64,000 nucleotides of DNA from Bryoerythrophyllum caledonicum (taxonomy: Eukaryota; Streptophyta; Bryopsida; Pottiales; Pottiaceae): assembly GCA_963971425.1 (NCBI GenBank), contig OZ020516.1, positions 36,506,199 to 36,570,198 of the forward strand, in the 5' to 3' direction. Below are positions 20,033-31,126 of this stretch, piece after piece. A program made the position numbers and the translations under genes. Each line of letters opens with the position of its first letter. Within the stretch, counting starts at the first letter, position 1. Below the pieces are notes generated by a model that searched no databases, was not told where the DNA came from, and saw nothing but the letters and a program-made list of their open reading frames with translations.

Positions 20033-22474
20033 TGTCGTGTAGAGAGTCTTTGCTTCAGGAAAACGTAGGGTTCTTGGCTGCACTTAGTTTAGAGAGGGAA
20101 AGGGAGAATATGGAACATATAATTTTGTGTTCAAGCCCATATAAACTCATAAGTCCTCATTTAGCATACGAGAAAGGCCTTCAATCTTCAACTTGTATAA
20201 TAAAACTCGATGTACATATAATAAGACATGATGCAGATGTCTTGTAGAACTTGTCTCCCAAAAACTTAACTCAAAACATTAAATATCCTTAATCTAAATC
20301 AAGCCTTAATTAAACTTTGATTAAATTAACTAATTTCGCATAATAATAATGAATTAATACTTAAGATAATTAAATTTAAATAATATGATTAACCTTAATT
20401 AATCCACTTAATCTTAGTTAAGCTAATTAATTACAATTAGACTAGTTAATCTTACTTAACACAATTAACCTTGATTAAGATAATTAATTCCCTAATTAAC
20501 CACAATCCCACATACCCTTACCCTTACATACCCTAACCACTTCATACCCTTCTCCTATATACCCTTACTCCCTTTGAAATCATTTCTCTAACCTCTCATT
20601 AAGTACAAACCGAACTCAAACTCTCTTTTAAGCTCTTGATTAACCTTATAATTCAAAATACCACTACGGTTTCATACAAACTCGGAATGAGTCGTGCTAT
20701 AGCTACTTGAAAAGCCACTAAAATACACCACACACACACCAAATTTCACCTCCAAAAACCCATTTGGCCAGCCGCTATGTGCAATCAAAGTTACTTCTTA
20801 TAAAAACTCAAATCAGCTGACCCCTCTTCTTTCAAACTAGTGCTATGACTTCACAAAAGCTCGAAATAGAGCATAAGATAGCTCTTTGGAAAGCTATTTA
20901 CAGTGTACAAACACTCACCAAAGATGTCATTTAGATATACTTTGTACAACTTGCTACAAGGCTTCAAACCTACTGCTCATGAAAACATGGGGCAGCAGAC
21001 CCCCTTGTGTTCGACAAGGCGCCGTTCACTCATACTTTCAGCTCTAAGACCGAGTGATAGCTTCATAGAGAGCTAACAACAAGGGCTACAACATACTCAA
21101 AATTCAAAACAAACTAAAACAAACACAACCCGAGAGAGCCCCCGCAGTCCAGCCCCTCCTTGGTAAGGAAGAACCCAACCCCCAAAACGGGGAAAGGAGC
21201 CAATCACAACTAACCTCAGCCCATTCAAAGGCCACATGGGCATCTTAAACCCCATTGGTTGCCCAAATTCTCCCCCTTATCAACTCTTATCATCCCCCTA
21301 TCCTTTCTATCCTTTGTATTTTTAAATACTAACTACCTGGTCATCAATCTAAAGACCGGGTTTCTTCAACAACAACAACTAACTACATATATATTAAGAA
21401 AAATAACAACAAATGGTCTCAACTTCAGCCCCTAGATGGATTAAACATGTAAAAAGTCAAGAATCTCACGAAGAACAGCAGCAATGTAACTTGATCGCCT
21501 TTCACTACCCAAGTGTCTGAGCGGGCCTTGAAGCCAAAGACGGTGACCAAGGTCATTGGACAAGCGGGTTACCATTTGACCTTCGTTAGTGTTTTGAAAA
21601 CACCCTTCAAACACCACTTGATGGCCTTCGATAAGCACATCTCCAACCTCCAAGACGATTACTAAAGTTCTTGCCTCCGGTTGTAAACTTCTTAAACTTG
21701 TCAAAGGAACTTGTTGAGGATCAAAAGCGGTACGTGGTTGAACACGACGCTCAGAAGGCCCTGCTTCCTCTCGCTCACGCCGCCTTGATGTCGATGGTTG
21801 AGAAAGTTGAATTAGATCATCCGGTGAGTGAGCTAAAGGAAACTCCCAATCATCAGGGTCTTGAGAAGCCATACTATCAACCTATAGAAACTAAGAAGAA
21901 ACAATCCAAACTAATAATGACCTGAAGTAATGCATAAGGCACGGCAACCATCTACCTTTTATATGTTTTTCGATAACTTCATCAAGAAGCTTGCCTTTCC
22001 TAACATTAACTCAATGGCATTTCTTTAATTGGAAACGGCTAAGCAAATTTAAGTAGCCATAGATGCCTTTCCATCTAAAAGATGGTCTACAGTAAAGTCA
22101 GATTAAGAAAACAAACGACTTATCTGTAGCAGTATAAGACTATTGCAGGCTCGATGATAATCGCCAAGTTGCAGACTTGGTTGGCTGTTAGAGCCCGTTT
22201 GTTATCCGCCGACTGATTCCGAGTTCGAGTCTCATTGAACTCGTTGAACTGTTCGGGCGGCTGCGGCTTGGCACTTGCTAGTGAGAGCAGGAAAATAAGC
22301 AGCCAACTGGCCACCTACCTACCCCTGAGCTAGAGACAAGAGATGTAGTACATCCAAGCTAGGCTAACAAGCTCCAAATGTTCCCACATTGAATTAAACT
22401 GTAGGTCACTCTACGACCACACTTTTTGTATCTATATTATCTTTTTACATAGAGTAGTAATTTACAACACGACA
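20033..22474 (-). repeat. LTR 2 (shared by units 1 and 2)
   Basis: 2442 bp with the same ends as LTR 1. It serves as 5' LTR of unit 1 and 3' LTR of unit 2. Private T at 20066 (AACGTAGGG; the others have AACGCAGGG). T at 20764 is shared only with LTR 7. Confidence 0.93.
21441..21872 (-). CDS. LTR-encoded 143-aa open frame, unit 2
   Basis: Second copy, in LTR 2. The translated protein is identical to that of unit 1, and the TATAAAAGG box is at 21955-21963. Confidence 0.45.
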   Translation of the reverse strand: MASQDPDDWEFPLAHSPDDLIQLSQPSTSRRREREEAGPSERRVQPRTAFDPQQVPLTSLRSLQPEARTLVIVLEVGDVLIEGHQVVFEGCFQNTNEGQMVTRLSNDLGHRLWLQGPLRHLGSERRSSYIAAVLREILDFLHV

Positions 22475-22516
22475 TACACCCCCTCCAAACCTGCACATCT
22501 TTCGTGATGTGCCAAT

Positions 22517-25500
22517 CTAGTTTGGCTCTCCAACGTCGTCATCTTCATCAGTGTTGATTTCTTGATCAGCATCCTCTAGCTGATCTTCATCACTTGTTTC
22601 TGATATCTCATTGTCTTCAAAGCTAAGCTCACCGTGACGCCTCTTGAATGCTTTGATTCTTTTTCCTGCCACCGGTATTCTTAGTTGAGTGCCATCCAAC
22701 TCACGTAATGAATACGTGCCGTTTTCATGGACTTCCAGTACCACATAAGGTCCAAACCACCTTCGTGCAAATTTTCTAACAGTACTGTGCTGATGCTCCA
22801 AGCTACTGTCAAACACCAATACCCAATCCCCAGCTTGAATTGGTTTTGTTCTCAATCTATGAGTTTTGTCAAATCTTTCTTTGTTTTTGAGCCTTGCTGC
22901 CTTTAGCCTTTCTAATGCAGTTCTATGATTTTCAGGTAACCGCTCAAGTTGCTCTATCCGGAGCTCCAATAACCTCTCCCTTGATATTCCATCATTCCAA
23001 TCTAAAAACGTCCATGTCGGTATTGAAGTCTCTGTTGGCATGATGGGTTTTTGGCCTAACATCAGCTCTGTTGGCATATAGCCTGTAACTGTGCTATGAG
23101 TGGTTCTATCAGCCCATAATGCAAATGGTAATAGTTTAGGCCACTGTTTTGGTCTCCCTTTACATGCTTTGACCAGAGCGTTAATGATGGGAGGATGCCC
23201 TCTCTCACTCTTACCATTTGCCTCAGGATTGTAAGCTGTTGTAAGTCTTAACTTTACTCCATATCTTTTGAAGAACTCGACAGCTTCGGCAGCATTTAAC
23301 TCACCACGATCTGCTCTCACCCTGCCGATACTACCATATCTGCTGAAAATGTCTTCAAGTATAAATCTACAAACTCCTTCTGTAGATTTGGTCCTCAAAG
23401 CCCTTCCTTCAACAAAGTTAGAGAGCTCTTCTCTAGCCAAAACAAGGTATTTCATGCCCCATAATCCCAATGGCATTGCAACCAAGTCAATCACCCACTG
23501 AAAATGTACTGCAAGTGGATAAGTAGGATGTAACTCATCTCTGTGTCTTACTTTTGATTGTAGTTGACACTCAGTGCAAGAACCAACAAATTCCTCCACA
23601 TCTTTATACAAGCCCTTCCACCAATATCGTTCCTTGATCTTGTAATATGTGGCCCAAACTCCTCTATGCCCTGCCCAAAGAGTATCGTGAAACTCTTTAA
23701 GAACCTGACTCTTCAACTCTAAATCGTCAACTACTCTCAAAGGCACTCCATCTTCTCTTTTTGGCCTTTTCCACAATAAACCATCCCTCAGAAGATAATT
23801 ATAGGCCTGGTGTCTAATATCTTTAAACGTTTTGTCTGACCAGCCTTGTTGCCTTCTCAAAGTGCTCAAATAGATGCCAATGTCTTTTAATTTATCTTGA
23901 TATAGCTCTTCTTTGAATAGATAAATGTCACCACTTGCGTCTGCTCCATCAACTGCCAAAACATAGCCATAATCTTCATCGTCATCTTCCTCACCAATTT
24001 CTTGTGCCTTCATCTCGTCTTCACACATATACCTGGCTCTGGATAGCATATCAGCTACTGAGTTTTTCTTGCCAGTAATATGAACTAACACAGGATTTAG
24101 TGATCGAATGTAGGCTATCCACCGTAGCATAGCAATGTCTGGAGTAGAACAATTGGCAACCATACCAATTAATGGCAAACAGTCAGTCTCCAAGATGACA
24201 TTTGCACCTATCAAGTAGTTTCTATCTGCTTTTAGTGCCGTTAGTGCCCCTAAAAGTTCCCTCTTCACTTGTGGATATGCTCTTTGACGCTCTGTAAGAA
24301 TCCTTGCTCCAAATCTTATTGCAAATCTTCTTCCTTCTGCATCGTCTTGGCCAATAGCCCAACCTGTAGCAATTGGGCTAGTATCAACTATCACAATTAT
24401 TGGTCTGCCACTATCATATTGAACTTGTCTTAGAATTGGTGAAGACTTCAAAATGTCCTTTAATCCTTCCATTGCTAGCTCTTGATCATGCCCCCATCTA
24501 AACTTCACTCCCTTTTTCAAGAGTTTGTATAGTGGATCAGCCACATGAGCAAAATGTAGTACCCAAATCTGATAAAACACACATGCGCCTAAAAACCTCC
24601 TTACTTCGGTAATGCTACTGCATGCTTTCATTCTAGCAATAGCATCTACTTTCTCAGGGTTAGGTTTTCTCCCATATCTTCCGCATAAGTGCCCAACTAC
24701 CACAATTTCTCCGACACCAAACTTAGACTTGTCAATGGACAATGTTAAATCCACCTCTTCAAGCCTTCCCAGAATCATCTCCACATCTGCAATATGGTCT
24801 ATTACAAATCTCCTGCAACCATCTTCATCCTTAGATAAGTCTCTTGCCTCTTCCTTGCAGCCCTTGATCGGTATGTCATCAACAAAAGGTATTGTCTTCT
24901 CAGGTACAAAGTCTTTTAAAATGCGGTTCATGGCATTTTGCATGTGAGCCACTGAGTTTGTGGCACCTTGAGGCAATGTGCACATCCTTACAAGTCCCAA
25001 TGGAGTCTTCATGGTTGTCAAATCCCTACTTTCATTTGCAAGTTGGAATTGATCATAACCTGAATATAAGTCTCCAATAGAATAGATGGCATGTCCTGCA
25101 AATGCTTCAGCCACTTCATCCACGACCGGTCCAGACCCTTTGTTTCTGATAGTAACCTTATTAGCCGGCTGCATGTCTTGTATGAATCTTAATGCCCCTG
25201 ATTTCTTTGGCACTGTAAACCAACGGTTGGAGTATGGAGCCATAGAAGGTTCAAGTATGCCCATTCGTACTTTTTCCTTCAGTAGATTCACCAACTTTGG
25301 CAACAAAGCCCTTGGCACTGGTATTGGCTTCAAATCCCATGGGACATGTGGCACTGTAAAAATAACCATTGGTGCAATTACATTAGGTTGCACACATCCA
25401 ATTTCATCTGGTGATGACGCAAATGCTTTGCCATGTTTAGAGAGCATGTCTCGGAATCTCTTCTTCTCTGGTTCATTCAAGAATTCACCCCCTCCAATCT

Positions 25501-26077
25501 CTAGCTTGCCAATTGTCTCATTAGTGAACTTGTGCCCAATCTTCCTTGATTCTCTAAGTCCTGGTTCCTTCTCCGCCTGTTTAATGTGATCATCAGTGTC
25601 AGGTGGCAATTGTGTTGCTACGGGCTTCACTTTCTTTGCCACTGTCTTGTACTTGGTGTTAACATCAGCTTCAAAGTATGCACCATGGCTCTCAACCAAT
25701 CCAATAGTTGTTGCTGATTCTAAAAGCTCGTCAAAGAGTTCCCTTGAATGAACCTCAACGACAACATTACTAGGCGTTGGCTTTTGGTCAAGTACACCTT
25801 CTAAAATCGTAACAATGTCATCAGAAAATCCTTCTTCTTCTATCACTCCAACAATATTCTCGTCATCCAATACCACACCCATTTTTTTGAATTTTTCTCC
25901 AATTTTCTTAACTGCCTTCTTTCCTACTGAATCCAAATCTTCAATCCTCACAAAAGTTACAAGGCTATCTTCTGTAACATTTAAAACCACACGACCTCTA
26001 CTATTTACATTGGGGAATGAAACTGTTGAGAAACCCCTTGCACCCGCGGACCCCCATCTTCCACGTGTGCAATCTAG
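22517..26077 (-). CDS. pol: Gypsy-type Pol, unit 2
   Basis: Intact, all catalytic residues as in unit 1. Differs from unit 1 in the protein only at residue 882 (Gly, as in units 3-6). Carries I534 and M977. Confidence 0.92.
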   Translation of the reverse strand, partial: LDCTRGRWGSAGARGFSTVSFPNVNSRGRVVLNVTEDSLVTFVRIEDLDSVGKKAVKKIGEKFKKMGVVLDDENIVGVIEEEGFSDDIVTILEGVLDQKPTPSNVVVEVHSRELFDELLESATTIGLVESHGAYFEADVNTKYKTVAKKVKPVATQLPPDTDDHIKQAEKEPGLRESRKIGHKFTNETIGKLEIGGGEFLNEPEKKRFRDMLSKHGKAFASSPDEIGCVQPNVIAPMVIFTVPHVPWDLKPIPVPRALLPKLVNLLKEKVRMGILEPSMAPYSNRWFTVPKKSGALRFIQDMQPANKVTIRNKGSGPVVDEVAEAFAGHAIYSIGDLYSGYDQFQLANESRDLTTMKTPLGLVRMCTLPQGATNSVAHMQNAMNRILKDFVPEKTIPFVDDIPIKGCKEEARDLSKDEDGCRRFVIDHIADVEMILGRLEEVDLTLSIDKSKFGVGEIVVVGHLCGRYGRKPNPEKVDAIARMKACSSITEVRRFLGACVFYQIWVLHFAHVADPLYKLLKKGVKFRWGHDQELAMEGLKDILKSSPILRQVQYDSGRPIIVIVDTSPIATGWAIGQDDAEGRRFAIRFGARILTERQRAYPQVKRELLGALTALKADRNYLIGANVILETDCLPLIGMVANCSTPDIAMLRWIAYIRSLNPVLVHITGKKNSVADMLSRARYMCEDEMKAQEIGEEDDDEDYGYVLAVDGADASGDIYLFKEELYQDKLKDIGIYLSTLRRQQGWSDKTFKDIRHQAYNYLLRDGLLWKRPKREDGVPLRVVDDLELKSQVLKEFHDTLWAGHRGVWATYYKIKERYWWKGLYKDVEEFVGSCTECQLQSKVRHRDELHPTYPLAVHFQWVIDLVAMPLGLWGMKYLVLAREELSNFVEGRALRTKSTEGVCRFILEDIFSRYGSIGRVRADRGELNAAEAVEFFKRYGVKLRLTTAYNPEANGKSERGHPPIINALVKACKGRPKQWPKLLPFALWADRTTHSTVTGYMPTELMLGQKPIMPTETSIPTWTFLDWNDGISRERLLELRIEQLERLPENHRTALERLKAARLKNKERFDKTHRLRTKPIQAGDWVLVFDSSLEHQHSTVRKFARRWFGPYVVLEVHENGTYSLRELDGTQLRIPVAGKRIKAFKRRHGELSFEDNEISETSDEDQLEDADQEINTDEDDDVGEPN

Positions 26078-26083
26078 AAACCC
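26038..26083 (-). promoter_or_regulatory. -1 frameshift signal, unit 2
   Basis: Heptamer GGGTTTC at 26077-26083 and stem-loop 26038-26072, same sequence as unit 1. Confidence 0.85.
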
Positions 26084-28530
26084 TGAAAGTTTTCAGAGTC
26101 ATCGATCATGGGTGCTTCTCTAAGTTGGGCTCTATGTCTCTCGTGATTTGGCTTCACAGTGAGAAACTGCACTGCTTTCTTTCCATCACAACTTCGAATT
26201 CTAGCATAGTGTGAGCCATCATCCAATACCTTAGTCCCCATCCTTGTAGCAGTGATATATGGTTGTCCCAAAATAATCGGATACGTACCATTGTTCTGCA
26301 CAAAGAAGTTTTGTTCCACTTCAACATCTCCAATCTTGGTCTTCACAGCTGGACATGCACCACAAAGACCCCCTCTCTCGTTATTCGCTGCTCGCAAGAC
26401 CCATCCATGGTTGATGTCAATGGGCCACTTACCCTTTTCATAGATCTTCCTTGAGATTATGTTAATCTCAGATCCATGATCAACTAGAGCCAATATAGAC
26501 TCATCCAAGTCTCCAAGCTTCACACGTGTCTCTGTTGTAGCTCTGGCCCAGAATGGTTGAGTGTAAGTTCGCACTGTTTCATCCTCATGTTCTCCCCAAA
26601 ACTCTCCACCCATACAACACGTCATTGCAATCTCTTCAGGAGAAGCGTCAGCCTTTGCCTCCTCTGGTTTCTTCGCAATGAATTCTAAGGAAAACATTTG
26701 CAAGACTTCATCCTCCATTTCTGCATCCAAAAGATTTGAAACATCTTCCACATCCTTCTCCCTTGAACTTGTAGAGTCACACATCATGACAAATACTTGC
26801 CCAATCTCATCTTCCTCATCTTTGGTCACGTGAGTATCTATCGCCTTTGCCATCACTGTCTCTGCTGTCATTTGTCTCTTTCTCTTGATAACATCTATTA
26901 TGAGCTCGTGAAAGTCTTTCTTGGCGATGCCAAAAGCTTCTCTCAAAGTGAATTCAATCTTTGCATCAAGAATCCTCTCTTCAAGAATGCCCTTCATATC
27001 AATTGAAGATTCAATATCGGATTGAAGTTTGTAGGCTGGGACTTTACCTCTTCCCTTTGCAGAATCTTCTTTCTCCTTTCCCTTCTTACTGCTCATCCTT
27101 TCCTCCCATTTGTCCTTTGGTAGTGGTGCATTCCCTGGATGTAAGTTAGAAGGTCCAGCATCTTGCTTCTGGCGAGTGTGATTTGCTGGCCCTTGTGCTG
27201 GAGTGGTATCCTTGTTGCCTGAAGGCTTCCTCTTACTTACTGGCTCCGTTGTCTCTTCTTCTTCATCTCTGCCACGTTTGGCTTCGACCAACGCATCGCT
27301 AGGCAAATCGACCCCTTGCTCATTATCCAGATATGCCCTGATGGTGATCGCGTCTACCGGATCATCCCATCCAGTAAGCTGTCTAATAGCTTGTGCTCCT
27401 CTGACCATCAGCTCTGTGGGTACATGAGATAAGATTTTCACCTTACTCTGCTCGACCTCAATGCTATAGGTTTCTGCTTCCTTGCCTTTTGAAGTACTGC
27501 CATTTTTCAACCGCTCATCCATCAACTTCTTCATGCCCCCTCTTCCAAAGTTGGTATTCAAAACTTCTTCCGTCGAAGCATCTCTAATCCTTCCTTCTTT
27601 GAAAGAAATAATGCCGTTCTTCATAGCATCTGTATACGACGTACAATCCCCACGCTTGTGGCTTGGATCATCACACCAAATGCACCTCATGACAAAATCT
27701 TTTTGTCCTCCACTTGGTTGTGAACCACTCGTTTTGGTATTCCTCATAAGCGTACTCATCTCCACCTTCAATTCCTTGATGCCCTTCATAAGCTCTTGAA
27801 TTGTAGCATCATCCACCGTTTTGCCCTTTGAGAAACCTGGAGGAGTAGAAGTAGGCTGTGTTGATGTTGAAGCTGTGTTTTCTACTATCGGTAAAACCTC
27901 TGTCCTTGCTCCAAGTCCTCTTGCCTTCACACGTTGTTGTTTGGCAATAATGCTCACCCCTTCTTCCAATCTCCTCCAATTAGTGGTAAACCCACTTTCG
28001 GTAGTACTATCTGAGAGGAAGAGAAGCAATCTGTCTTCCAATGCTTCATCCGCAGCTTGTAGAAAAAGCTCAAACTTCTTCACCTCCAGAAGCCGCTTCT
28101 CAACCAAAGGTAACTGTCCAAACTTCTTCTCAAACTCTCTGAGTAATTCGTTAGGCCCCATGTGTTTGCCAGGCCGTTGTTCCACCCAATCAAGAAACCC
28201 TCTCTTGGACATCCTCTCCGTATCTTCATCAAAATACTCATCTCTGAGTCTTTCTTCAAATACAGCCCATGAGGGCACATCTATACCCTCATGCAACTGT
28301 CTGATCCTCTCCCTGATCTCAGGTACAACTGCAAGGTGAAAAGTCTCTATCATCCTTTCTCCAGCTACTTGATAAATCTCCATCTCGCACCCATAGACCC
28401 TCAAAAACTTCGAGACATTCTTGCCATCAAACCTCCTTAATTTGTTGATGACAGTCTTCAAAGCCTTCGTAGCTCCTTGTCCCGATGTATTAGCAGCTTG
28501 TTGGCCCATAAGCATCTGCATGGCCCTCAT
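26074..28530 (-). CDS. gag: Gag-protease polyprotein, unit 2
   Basis: Intact 818-residue frame, identical to unit 1 except R73 in place of K73 (CCCTGATC in place of CCTTGATC near 28312). The upstream in-frame TAG is present. Confidence 0.88.
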   Translation of the reverse strand: MRAMQMLMGQQAANTSGQGATKALKTVINKLRRFDGKNVSKFLRVYGCEMEIYQVAGERMIETFHLAVVPEIRERIRQLHEGIDVPSWAVFEERLRDEYFDEDTERMSKRGFLDWVEQRPGKHMGPNELLREFEKKFGQLPLVEKRLLEVKKFELFLQAADEALEDRLLLFLSDSTTESGFTTNWRRLEEGVSIIAKQQRVKARGLGARTEVLPIVENTASTSTQPTSTPPGFSKGKTVDDATIQELMKGIKELKVEMSTLMRNTKTSGSQPSGGQKDFVMRCIWCDDPSHKRGDCTSYTDAMKNGIISFKEGRIRDASTEEVLNTNFGRGGMKKLMDERLKNGSTSKGKEAETYSIEVEQSKVKILSHVPTELMVRGAQAIRQLTGWDDPVDAITIRAYLDNEQGVDLPSDALVEAKRGRDEEEETTEPVSKRKPSGNKDTTPAQGPANHTRQKQDAGPSNLHPGNAPLPKDKWEERMSSKKGKEKEDSAKGRGKVPAYKLQSDIESSIDMKGILEERILDAKIEFTLREAFGIAKKDFHELIIDVIKRKRQMTAETVMAKAIDTHVTKDEEDEIGQVFVMMCDSTSSREKDVEDVSNLLDAEMEDEVLQMFSLEFIAKKPEEAKADASPEEIAMTCCMGGEFWGEHEDETVRTYTQPFWARATTETRVKLGDLDESILALVDHGSEINIISRKIYEKGKWPIDINHGWVLRAANNERGGLCGACPAVKTKIGDVEVEQNFFVQNNGTYPIILGQPYITATRMGTKVLDDGSHYARIRSCDGKKAVQFLTVKPNHERHRAQLREAPMIDDSENFQGF

Positions 28531-28642
28531 AAACTCCTCCGCAAGATTCTAACCACCTCCACCACCTCGAGTCCCTCCAGAATCATCCATCTTTCCCTAA
28601 CCAAACCAAATGCCTTGAAGCTCTCTCAGTGGAAGCACCAAA

Positions 28643-31084
28643 TGTCGTGTAGAGAGTCTTTGCTTCAGGAAAACGCAGGGTTCTTGGCTGCACTTAGTTT
28701 AGAGAGGGAAAGGGAGAATATGGAACATATAATTTTGTGTTCAAGCCCATATAAACTCATAAGTCCTCATTTAGCATACGAGAAAGGCCTTCAATCTTCA
28801 ACTTGTATAATAAAACTCGATGTACATATAATAAGACATGATGCAGATGTCTTGTAGAACTTGTCTCCCAAAAACTTAACTCAAAACATTAAATATCCTT
28901 AATCTAAATCAAGCCTTAATTAAACTTTGATTAAATTAACTAATTTCGCATAATAATAATGAATTAATACTTAAGATAATTAAATTTAAATAATATGATT
29001 AACCTTAATTAATCCACTTAATCTTAGTTAAGCTAATTAATTACAATTAGACTAGTTAATCTTACTTAACACAATTAACCTTGATTAAGATAATTAATTC
29101 CCTAATTAACCACAATCCCACATACCCTTACCCTTACATACCCTAACCACTTCATACCCTTCTCCTATATACCCTTACTCCCTTTGAAATCATTTCTCTA
29201 ACCTCTCATTAAGTACAAACCGAACTCAAACTCTCTTTTAAGCTCTTGATTAACCTTATAATTCAAAATACCACTACGGTTTCATACAAACTCGGAATGA
29301 GTCGTGCTATAGCTACTTGAAAAGCCACTAAAATACACCACACACACACCAAATTTCACCTCCAAAAACCCATCTGGCCAGCCGCTATGTGCAATCAAAG
29401 TTACTTCTTACAAAAACTCAAATCAGCTGACCCCTCTTCTTTCAAACTAGTGCTATGACTTCACAAAAGCTCGAAATAGAGCATAAGATAGCTCTTTGGA
29501 AAGCTATTTACAGTGTACAAACACTCACCAAAGATGTCATTTAGATATACTTTGTACAACTTGCTACAAGGCTTCAAACCTACTGCTCATGAAAACATGG
29601 GGCAGCAGACCCCCTTGTGTTCGACAAGGCGCCGTTCACTCATACTTTCAGCTCTAAGACCGAGTGATAGCTTCATAGAGAGCTAACAACAAGGGCTACA
29701 ACATACTCAAAATTCAAAACAAACTAAAACAAACACAACCCGAGAGAGCCCCCGCAGTCCAGCCCCTCCTTGGTAAGGAAGAACCCAACCCCCAAAACGG
29801 GGAAAGGAGCCAATCACAACTAACCTCAGCCCATTCAAAGGCCACATGGGCATCTTAAACCCCATTGGTTGCCCAAATTCTCCCCCTTATCAACTCTTAT
29901 CATCCCCCTATCCTTTCTATCCTTTGTATTTTTAAATACTAACTACCTGGTCATCAATCTAAAGACCGGGTTTCTTCAACAACAACAACTAACTACATAT
30001 ATATTAAGAAAAATAACAACAAATGGTCTCAACTTCAGCCCCTAGATGGATTAAACATGTAAAAAGTCAAGAATCTCACGAAGAACAGCAGCAATGTAAC
30101 TTGATCGCCTTTCACTACCCAAGTGTCTGAGCGGGCCTTGAAGCCAAAGACGGTGACCAAGGTCATTGGACAAGCGGGTTACCATTTGACCTTCGTTAGT
30201 GTTTTGAAAACACCCTTCAAACACCACTTGATGGCCTTCGATAAGCACATCTCCAACCTCCAAGACGATTACTAAAGTTCTTGCCTCCGGTTGTAAACTT
30301 CTTAAACTTGTCAAAGGAACTTGTTGAGGATCAAAAGCGGTACGTGGTTGAACACGACGCTCAGAAGGCCCTGCTTCCTCTCGCTCACGCCGCCTTGATG
30401 TCGATGGTTGAGAAAGTTGAATTAGATCATCCGGTGAGTGAGCTAAAGGAAACTCCCAATCATCAGGGTCTTGAGAAGCCATACTATCAACCTATAGAAA
30501 CTAAGAAGAAACAATCCAAACTAATAATGACCTGAAGTAATGCATAAGGCACGGCAACCATCTACCTTTTATATGTTTTTCGATAACTTCATCAAGAAGC
30601 TTGCCTTTCCTAACATTAACTCAATGGCATTTCTTTAATTGGAAACGGCTAAGCAAATTTAAGTAGCCATAGATGCCTTTCCATCTAAAAGATGGTCTAC
30701 AGTAAAGTCAGATTAAGAAAACAAACGACTTATCTGTAGCAGTATAAGACTATTGCAGGCTCGATGATAATCGCCAAGTTGCAGACTTGGTTGGCTGTTA
30801 GAGCCCGTTTGTTATCCGCCGACTGATTCCGAGTTCGAGTCTCATTGAACTCGTTGAACTGTTCGGGCGGCTGCGGCTTGGCACTTGCTAGTGAGAGCAG
30901 GAAAATAAGCAGCCAACTGGCCACCTACCTACCCCTGAGCTAGAGACAAGAGATGTAGTACATCCAAGCTAGGCTAACAAGCTCCAAATGTTCCCACATT
31001 GAATTAAACTGTAGGTCACTCTACGACCACACTTTTTGTATCTATATTATCTTTTTACATAGAGTAGTAATTTACAACACGACA
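28643..31084 (-). repeat. LTR 3 (shared by units 2 and 3)
   Basis: 2442 bp. C at 29411 (CTTACAAAA) is shared only with LTR 4; the other copies have T. Confidence 0.93.
30051..30482 (-). CDS. LTR-encoded 143-aa open frame, unit 3
   Basis: Third copy, protein identical to the others; TATAAAAGG at 30565-30573. Confidence 0.45.
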   Translation of the reverse strand: MASQDPDDWEFPLAHSPDDLIQLSQPSTSRRREREEAGPSERRVQPRTAFDPQQVPLTSLRSLQPEARTLVIVLEVGDVLIEGHQVVFEGCFQNTNEGQMVTRLSNDLGHRLWLQGPLRHLGSERRSSYIAAVLREILDFLHV

Positions 31085-31126
31085 TACACCCCCTCCAAAC
31101 CTGCACATCTTTCGTGATGTGCCAAT

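Noticed and set aside
19867..20247. 126-codon + strand frame across the internal/LTR border
   Set aside because: It spans the primer-binding site and the LTR end on the wrong strand; a chance frame.
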